This document shows, piece after piece, positions 37,453 through 42,940 of a stretch of 42,940 nucleotides of DNA. The stretch spans positions 1,867,641-1,910,580 of the forward strand of contig CP070646.1 in NCBI GenBank assembly GCA_020354435.1, read 5' to 3'. Under the pieces are notes generated by a model. That model had not been told where the DNA came from, searched no databases, and saw only the letters and a list, made by a program, of their open reading frames with translations. Within the stretch, counting starts at the first letter, position 1. Each line of letters starts with the position of its first letter. The translations under genes and the position numbers were made by a program. The stretch is from Gammaproteobacteria bacterium (lineage in GTDB: Bacteria > Pseudomonadota > Gammaproteobacteria > GCA-001735895).

Positions 37453-38388
37453 ATGTTTTCCTGGCTCGAGTATGAAATTCTCGGCATGTCCAGAACCGAC
37501 TATCTGGTGCTGTTCTGGATACTCGCTGTTGGCCTGTTAATCCTTCTTTATTACGGGTTTTTCGCCTTCAAGCGCTTTCGATTCATGGACGGCACCGCGA
37601 CGTCGAAAATCAGGTCCGCTGCGCAAGGTCATGTCGAACTCAAGGGCCTGGGCGAATTCATGCAGAACGATGTCATCGTTTCACCGTTCAGTGGCGATAG
37701 ATGCCTGTGGTATCACTGCACTATCGATAAAAAAAGCCGTTCCGGTAAACGCACTACCTGGACCAGTATTTCCAACGAAACCAGCAGTCACCTGTTTCGC
37801 GTGGTTGACGAAACCGGAGAATGTATTATCGATCCCGACCACGCGCAGGTGATTCCTGAAACGGACCAGACCTGGTATGGACGGAGTACCGAGTACAGGA
37901 ATCAACGACCGCCTAAAAAAACGCTGATTTCTTTGGGCCTCGGCGATTACCGGTTTCGGGAACGCCTCATACGCCCGGCAACTCCCCTGTATGCGCTTGG
38001 CTGGTTTCGCACGGTACACAGTGAACCTTCGGACGAGTATGTTTCACACCAGGTCGAGGAACTGGTCAGGCAATGGAAGCTGCAGCCGCATCGCTATCTG
38101 CGTCATTTCGATCTGGATCACAACGGAAAGATTCAGCAGAGAGAGTGGAAGGCCGTTCGAACGGCAGCCCGAAAACAGGTTCTGGCCAAAATTCATAGCC
38201 AGAAACGGGAGCATCATGTATTGTCGCGTCCGGAGGACAGGCGACATCCCTATATCATATCGGCGCTCGAGGAGGAACTTTTGGTTTCGCGGAAAAAATT
38301 GAAAGCCTATGCTTCGGTTACAACGGCCTTCCTGCTGTTCAGCGCCCTGGTCTTCATGTCTTCCGTGCGCCCGCCCTTACCCGTTTAA
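37453..38388 (+). CDS. GIDE-domain membrane protein with an EF-hand (bacterial E3-ligase-like family)
   Basis: This 311-residue protein has an N-terminal membrane helix (about 18-38), a GIDE-type domain (about 60-215) like that of the mitochondrial ligase MUL1 but with no RING finger, an EF-hand loop DLDHNGKIQQRE (220-231) with all calcium-binding positions filled, and a C-terminal membrane helix (about 285-303). Annotations call such proteins E3 ubiquitin ligases; without the RING domain and in bacteria that role is unsupported. The GIDE-LemA pairing suggests an envelope-quality function. ATG at 37453 (MFSWLEYEIL) is chosen; an in-frame TTG at 37441 is possible. Confidence 0.8.
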   Translation: MFSWLEYEILGMSRTDYLVLFWILAVGLLILLYYGFFAFKRFRFMDGTATSKIRSAAQGHVELKGLGEFMQNDVIVSPFSGDRCLWYHCTIDKKSRSGKRTTWTSISNETSSHLFRVVDETGECIIDPDHAQVIPETDQTWYGRSTEYRNQRPPKKTLISLGLGDYRFRERLIRPATPLYALGWFRTVHSEPSDEYVSHQVEELVRQWKLQPHRYLRHFDLDHNGKIQQREWKAVRTAARKQVLAKIHSQKREHHVLSRPEDRRHPYIISALEEELLVSRKKLKAYASVTTAFLLFSALVFMSSVRPPLPV

Positions 38389-38433
38389 TCACCCGGTTTT
38401 GTTAAGTAGACTGGCAATGCCTATCTTGCGCAA

Positions 38434-40482
38434 ATGAGCGAAAACCCGACTAATCCGTTGATGGAACCCGGCGCATTGCCGGCATTCAGCAAAATACAAC
38501 CCCGGCACGTCAGGCCGGCTATCGAAAGCCTGATCCGCCAGAATCGTACAGCGATTGCGGAACTCGTGAAGCTGCCAAGCCATGATTGGAATAATCTGAT
38601 CAAGCCGCTGGAGTTGATGAACGACAAACTGGACCGGGCCTGGTCACCGGTACGGCACCTGAACTCGGTAAAAAGCGGTCCGGAATTGCGCGATGCCTAC
38701 AATGGTTGCCTGCCTTTATTGAGCGAGTATTCCACCGAGATCAGCCAGAATCATGCGCTTTACCAGGGTTATCGCGATATCAGGGATTCACAGGAGTTCG
38801 AGCGGCTTAGCCCGGCACAGCAAAAGACCATAACCGACGCACTGTTGCACTTTCGTCTTGGCGGAGTTGAACTCGTGGGCGAAGACCGCGAGCATTATCA
38901 GCAGTTGCAAAAGGAATTATCCGAACTGCAATCGAGCTTCGAAAACAACCTGCTGGATTCGACCCAGGCCTGGCAGTACCTGACCGAAGATGAATCGGAA
39001 CTGCAGGGCTTGCCCGAATATGCGATCTCGATGCTGCGTCAGCTGGCCGAGCAAAAAAACCTGCCCGGCTACCGGGTGACGCTGGACATGCCCTGTTATC
39101 TCGCGGTGATCACCTACGCCGACAATCGTGCTTTGCGCCAGGCTATTTACGAAGCCTATGTGACACGCGCTTCGGATCAGGGGATTACCGATAAAAAGTG
39201 GGATAATGCTGCGATCATGGAGAAAATTGTCGCTAAAAGACAGCAAAAAGCCAGTTTACTGGGATTTGACAACTACGCCGAGTATTCCCTCGAAACCAAG
39301 ATGGCTTCGTCCGTGGAGCAAGTCGTCGATTTTCTCGACGATCTTGCCAGGCGCTCGCGCGAAACCGCCATCGAGGAAGTCAACGAACGTCAGTCCTTTG
39401 CCGAATCGCTCGGTTTCGAAGGCGAGCTGCAGGCCTGGGATTATCCTTACTATAGTGAGAAGCTGAAACAGCATCGTTATCAGATATCCGATGAAGACCT
39501 GAAACCTTATTTCGCTGACGTTAACGTCATCAACGGCCTTTTCGAAATCGTTGCGCGACTCTACCGGGTCCGTATAAGCCGGGTCGATAATGATGTCGAT
39601 CGTTGGGACGAGGCTGTTGGCTTTTACCAGATAGAAGATCGGCAAGGCGCGGTTATCGGCCAGTTTTTCCTCGACCTGTACGCTCGAGAAAACAAGCGTG
39701 GGGGCGCCTGGATGGATGAATGCGCCAATCGCTACCGTATCGATGACAAAACCCAGATCCCGGTTGCCTATCTGACCTGTAACCTGACACCACCGATCGG
39801 TGACGAACCGGCACTGTTCACGCATGACGAGGTCATCACGCTGTTCCACGAGTTTGGACACGGTCTGCACCACATGCTGACGCGTATCGATGTACCCGAT
39901 GTCGCCGGCATCAATGGCGTTGAGTGGGACGCGGTCGAGCTGCCGAGCCAGTTCATGGAAAACTTTTGCTGGGAGCACGAAGCTCTGTCGCTATTCGCAA
40001 GCCATTATCAAACCGGGGAACCGCTGCCGGATGATCTGTATCAACGCATGCTGGCCGCAAAAAATTTCCAGAGCGCGCTACAGATGCTTCGCCAGATCGA
40101 GTTTGCCCTGTTCGATATCCGCTTGCATCAACGCGTGGATCTGAGCAGCGCGGCCGAAATACAGGCTATTCTCGACCAGGTGCGCGCGGAGACCTCCGTC
40201 GTGACTACCCCACCGATTAATCGTTTTCAGAACGGCTTTTCACATATTTTTGCAGGCGGTTATGCCGCGGGTTATTATAGCTACAAGTGGGCGGAGGTCT
40301 TGTCCGCCGACGCGTTTGCTGCATTTGAAGAAGAAGGGATATTCAATCCTGAAACCGGACAAAGATTTTTGCGATGTGTACTCGAACAGGGTGGTTCGCG
40401 ACCCGCGATGGAGTCATTTTGCTGTTTCCGGGGACGCGAGCCGGAAATCGATGCTTTGTTAAGGCACAGTGGAATAAACTAG
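38434..40482 (+). CDS. prlC: Oligopeptidase A (M3 zinc metallopeptidase)
   Basis: This 682-residue cytoplasmic thimet-type peptidase degrades signal peptides and other short peptides. The zinc motif is H472-EFGH476, and the third ligand lies in WDAVELPSQFMEN about 26 residues later. Length matches E. coli PrlC (680). It follows the GIDE gene by 45 bases on the same strand and lies four bases before the SH3 gene. Confidence 0.95.
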   Translation: MSENPTNPLMEPGALPAFSKIQPRHVRPAIESLIRQNRTAIAELVKLPSHDWNNLIKPLELMNDKLDRAWSPVRHLNSVKSGPELRDAYNGCLPLLSEYSTEISQNHALYQGYRDIRDSQEFERLSPAQQKTITDALLHFRLGGVELVGEDREHYQQLQKELSELQSSFENNLLDSTQAWQYLTEDESELQGLPEYAISMLRQLAEQKNLPGYRVTLDMPCYLAVITYADNRALRQAIYEAYVTRASDQGITDKKWDNAAIMEKIVAKRQQKASLLGFDNYAEYSLETKMASSVEQVVDFLDDLARRSRETAIEEVNERQSFAESLGFEGELQAWDYPYYSEKLKQHRYQISDEDLKPYFADVNVINGLFEIVARLYRVRISRVDNDVDRWDEAVGFYQIEDRQGAVIGQFFLDLYARENKRGGAWMDECANRYRIDDKTQIPVAYLTCNLTPPIGDEPALFTHDEVITLFHEFGHGLHHMLTRIDVPDVAGINGVEWDAVELPSQFMENFCWEHEALSLFASHYQTGEPLPDDLYQRMLAAKNFQSALQMLRQIEFALFDIRLHQRVDLSSAAEIQAILDQVRAETSVVTTPPINRFQNGFSHIFAGGYAAGYYSYKWAEVLSADAFAAFEEEGIFNPETGQRFLRCVLEQGGSRPAMESFCCFRGREPEIDALLRHSGIN

Positions 40483-40485
40483 CTG

Positions 40486-41154
40486 ATGTGTAATAGAATT
40501 TTTCTGGGTTTGACCCTGTTATTAACCTGTGCATTGGCGTTCGCGCAGGAAGCCAGTGACGACGACAAAGACAGACAGTATGTAACCGACCAGTTGCGGC
40601 TGTCGTTGTATTCACAAGCCAGCTCCGGCAGCAAGGTGGTAAAGCTGCTGCAATCCGGGGACTTGCTCGAAATCGAACAAATCCAGGGACCCTACGCATT
40701 CGTTACAACTCCTGAAGGCACCAAGGGATGGGTTAAACGGGGTTTTCTCGTAGCCGAGCCGACGTCGAACTTGCTGTTGCAGGAGGAACAGAAAAAAACC
40801 GAGAGACTCGCCGCCGAAATTGAAAAACTAAGCAATAGCAAGGTCGTGATCGAGCAGTATGAAAAGGACATGGATAAACTGGTCGAACAGGTCGATGCAC
40901 TTGAAGCCGAAAAGCAACAGGCCAACCAGTCGATTACCGAATTGCAGGAACTGGTCGAGGAAAAGCAAAGGGAGCTCGACCGCAAGGACGAAGATAGTGC
41001 CCCGGCATTACTGGTGTTGATGGATACCTTCGTCAGGTACTGGAAAATCCTCGTGCCGATTATCATCGTCATCATCTTGTTGAGTTATCTGGTTAGCAAG
41101 GAAATTGTCGAGGCACGTATAAAGGCAAAATTCCACGGCATAAAGATCTGGTAA
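40486..41154 (+). CDS. SH3-domain membrane protein with coiled coil (TIGR04211-like)
   Basis: This 222-residue protein has a signal peptide (1-20, ending in AFA), a bacterial SH3 domain (about 30-90, RLSLYSQASSGSKVVKLLQSGD ... GWVKRGFL), a coiled coil (about 97-170) and a C-terminal membrane helix (about 187-204) followed by a short basic tail. This layout matches the YgiM-type SH3 family of gammaproteobacteria, of unknown function, probably acting at the periplasmic face of the inner membrane. Its stop TAA is directly followed by the ubiD ATG. Confidence 0.85.
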   Translation: MCNRIFLGLTLLLTCALAFAQEASDDDKDRQYVTDQLRLSLYSQASSGSKVVKLLQSGDLLEIEQIQGPYAFVTTPEGTKGWVKRGFLVAEPTSNLLLQEEQKKTERLAAEIEKLSNSKVVIEQYEKDMDKLVEQVDALEAEKQQANQSITELQELVEEKQRELDRKDEDSAPALLVLMDTFVRYWKILVPIIIVIILLSYLVSKEIVEARIKAKFHGIKIW

Positions 41155-42621
41155 ATGGAATACCGGGATCTGCGAGATTTTATCGATCAGCTCGAAAAAC
41201 AAGGCGACCTGAAGCGTATCGACCAGCGCGTCGACCCCAATCTTGAAATTACCGAAATCTCGGACCGTGTGCTCCGTTCGGGCGGGCCGGCGTTACTGTT
41301 TGAAAATCCCGCCAGCAGCTCGATTCCTTTGCTTGCAAACCTGTTTGGTACCGAGCGGCGCGTGGCCCTCGCGCTGGGTGAAGAAAATGCGGCTTCTCTG
41401 CGCGAAGTTGGCAAGTTACTCGCTTTTCTGAAGGAACCAGAACCGCCTAAGGGATTCAAAGATGCGCTGAAAACGCTGCCAATTTACAAGAAAATCCTCG
41501 ATATGTCGCCAAAAGAGGTTAAAAAGGCAAAATGCCAAGAGATCAGATACGACTCGGACCAGGTTGATTTGTCAATGCTGCCGGTACAGACCTGTTGGCC
41601 TGGCGATGCCGGGCCGCTGATAACCTGGGGACTTGTCACCACCAGGGGACCGGACAAGCCACGACAAAATCTCGGTATTTACCGACAACAGGTGATCGGC
41701 CGAAATCGCGTGATCATGCGCTGGTTGTCGCACCGGGGTGGTGCCCTCGACTATCGCGAATGGCGATTGCAAAAAGGCGATGAACCTTTCCCGATTTCGG
41801 TCGTACTTGGCTGTGATCCGGCAACGATTCTTGCAGCCGTGACGCCGATCCCGGATTCACTGTCAGAATACGCTTTTGCGGGATTATTACGCGGTTCGAA
41901 AACCGAAGTGGCCCAGTCGCTGCTTTCTGACCTGATTATTCCGGCGCGAGCCGAAATCGTACTCGAGGGGCATATCTACGCAAATGACGAAGCCGATGAG
42001 GGCCCCTTTGGTGATCATACGGGCTACTACAATGAAGTCGAACGCTTCCCGGTATTGACGGTTGAGTCGATGAGTATGCGTAAAAACCCTGTTTATCACA
42101 GCACCTATACCGGCAGGCCGCCGGACGAACCGTCGGTACTGGGTCTCGCGTTGAACGAAGTTTTTATCCCGCTATTGCAAAAACAGTTCCCGGAAATTGT
42201 GGACTTTTACCTGCCGGCGGAAGGCTGCTCCTATCGGGTCGCGGTCGTCAGTATCAAAAAACAGTATCCCGGTCATGCCAAGCGCGTGATGATGGGAGTC
42301 TGGTCTTTTTTGCGCCAGTTTATGTACACCAAGTTCGTTATCGTAGTCGACGAAGATATCGATGCGCGCAGCTGGGAAGAGGTTATCTGGGCGATTTCGA
42401 CCCGCACCGATCCGGCGCGCGATGTTACGCTGATCGAAAACACGCCTATCGATTATCTCGACTTTGCTTCACCGGTATCCGGACTGGGATCGAAGATGGG
42501 ACTGGATGCGACCAATAAGCTGGCGGGTGAAACCGAGCGTGAATGGGGTCAGCCGATCAGAATGTCGAACGAGGTTGTCGAAAAAATAGACGCCCTCTGG
42601 AGCGAACTCGGCCTCGATTAA
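41155..42621 (+). CDS. ubiD: 4-hydroxy-3-polyprenylbenzoate decarboxylase
   Basis: This 488-residue prenylated-FMN-dependent enzyme removes the carboxyl group in ubiquinone synthesis. It starts [22 protein letters not shown], and shows the family stretches [37 protein letters not shown] (with the catalytic glutamate region) and [11 protein letters not shown]. The ATG follows the preceding stop with no gap, so translation is probably coupled. It needs UbiX for its cofactor; ubiX is not in the window. Confidence 0.96.
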   Translation: MEYRDLRDFIDQLEKQGDLKRIDQRVDPNLEITEISDRVLRSGGPALLFENPASSSIPLLANLFGTERRVALALGEENAASLREVGKLLAFLKEPEPPKGFKDALKTLPIYKKILDMSPKEVKKAKCQEIRYDSDQVDLSMLPVQTCWPGDAGPLITWGLVTTRGPDKPRQNLGIYRQQVIGRNRVIMRWLSHRGGALDYREWRLQKGDEPFPISVVLGCDPATILAAVTPIPDSLSEYAFAGLLRGSKTEVAQSLLSDLIIPARAEIVLEGHIYANDEADEGPFGDHTGYYNEVERFPVLTVESMSMRKNPVYHSTYTGRPPDEPSVLGLALNEVFIPLLQKQFPEIVDFYLPAEGCSYRVAVVSIKKQYPGHAKRVMMGVWSFLRQFMYTKFVIVVDEDIDARSWEEVIWAISTRTDPARDVTLIENTPIDYLDFASPVSGLGSKMGLDATNKLAGETEREWGQPIRMSNEVVEKIDALWSELGLD

Positions 42622-42630
42622 GACCTCATT

Positions 42631-42659
42631 TTGCACCACCCGGAAATTTGGACGATAAT
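42631..42659 (+). promoter_or_regulatory. Promoter of the ParA-like gene
   Basis: TTGCAC (42631-42636) and GATAAT (42654-42659) are separated by exactly 17 bases, 36 bases upstream of the ATG. GGAGG (42687-42691) is the ribosome-binding site. Confidence 0.65.
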
Positions 42660-42695
42660 CGGCGCCAGATAGTCACCAACGGCAACGGAGGAAAC

Positions 42696-42940
42696 ATGCG
42701 TACAATCATGGTGTTAAATTCCAAGGGTGGATCGGGTAAGAGCACGATTGCGACCAGTATCGCGAGCTACTATGCCTCGAAGGGTAAAAAAGTTGTGTTG
42801 GCTGATTGCGATCCCCAGGCATCCAGCCTCGAGTGGCTGGCGGCGCGACCCAGCGGGCGCGCCACGATTACCGGGCTCGATGGTTCCAGCGGGCATTTTC
42901 GCGTACCGCGCAGCGCCGAGTATGTGGTCTACGATACGCC
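42696..42940 (+). CDS. ParA-like ATPase, N-terminal part (runs off the window)
   Basis: The first 81 codons are present. MRTIMVLNSKGGSGKSTIAT contains the deviant Walker A motif KGGSGKST, and LADCDPQASSLEWLAAR is the Walker A' region (DxDPQ-S-W). This is the ParA/MinD superfamily, which positions DNA or protein cargo. The short sequence from PSGRATITGLDG resembles single-gene ParA-like proteins rather than the chromosomal ParA that lies beside parB. It follows ubiD by 74 bases with its own promoter. The end of the gene is not visible. Confidence 0.85.
   Translation, partial: MRTIMVLNSKGGSGKSTIATSIASYYASKGKKVVLADCDPQASSLEWLAARPSGRATITGLDGSSGHFRVPRSAEYVVYDT

Noticed and set aside
42696..42940. 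Chromosomal ParA partner of the parS sites
   Set aside because: It does not lie next to a visible parB, and its sequence after the Walker motifs is unlike typical chromosomal ParA. This remains open because the gene is cut off.

Overview
The window is chromosomal DNA from a gammaproteobacterium, probably an uncultured or marine lineage, and it spans the chromosomal replication origin. The evidence for this is the rpmH-rnpA-yidD-yidC-mnmE block diverging from dnaA-dnaN-recF-gyrB, a RecBCD nuclease (rather than AddAB), a GyrB of the long Gram-negative type, and the polA-engB-cytochrome c4-dsbA neighbourhood with an APH-type homoserine kinase beside polA, as in Pseudomonas. I could not fix the genus.

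Layout. 1-9762 is accessory and metabolic: the tail of a photolyase, a CHASE2 membrane sensor serine/threonine kinase, a nitrobindin/FABP-like beta-barrel, a fused MFS permease-acyltransferase, a LysR regulator diverging from methylmalonate-semialdehyde dehydrogenase (with a perfect 23-bp-arm palindrome between them), and a two-gene unit of a 2OG-Fe(II) oxygenase and an unrecognised helical protein. 10110-18321 is a tightly overlapping recC-recB-recD operon, followed by a response regulator-PP2C phosphatase-ATPase fusion (18451-20148). 20171-26452 holds dsbA, a diheme cytochrome c4, engB, a gap with a likely small RNA, polA and thrB. 26491-30241 is the leftward mnmE-yidC-yidD-rnpA-rpmH block. 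30242-32138 holds dnaA flanked by two DnaA-box-bearing gaps (oriC candidates). 32139-36741 is dnaN-recF-gyrB, with two parS (ParB-binding) sequences inside recF. 36855-42621 is lemA, a GIDE-domain/EF-hand membrane protein, oligopeptidase A, an SH3-domain membrane protein and ubiD. The window ends inside an orphan ParA-like ATPase.

How the genes work together. The centre is the DNA replication, repair and segregation core: initiator, sliding clamp, RecF gap repair, gyrase, Pol I, RecBCD and parS. Protein export and envelope genes (YidC/YidD, DsbA, c4, LemA) are interleaved. The usual mnmG-rsmG-parA-parB genes that follow mnmE in many relatives are missing here: mnmE instead ends convergently against thrB, so the origin region has been rearranged while the parS sites stayed.

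Most unusual points: a four-hairpin candidate sRNA with an anti-Shine-Dalgarno loop between polA and engB (the Spot 42/ErsA position), the parS pair in recF, the palindrome at the mmsA promoter, and the operator-like TGTCAGA repeats upstream of the uncharacterised oxygenase unit. I see no CRISPR array, prophage, insertion sequence, tRNA or rRNA gene.
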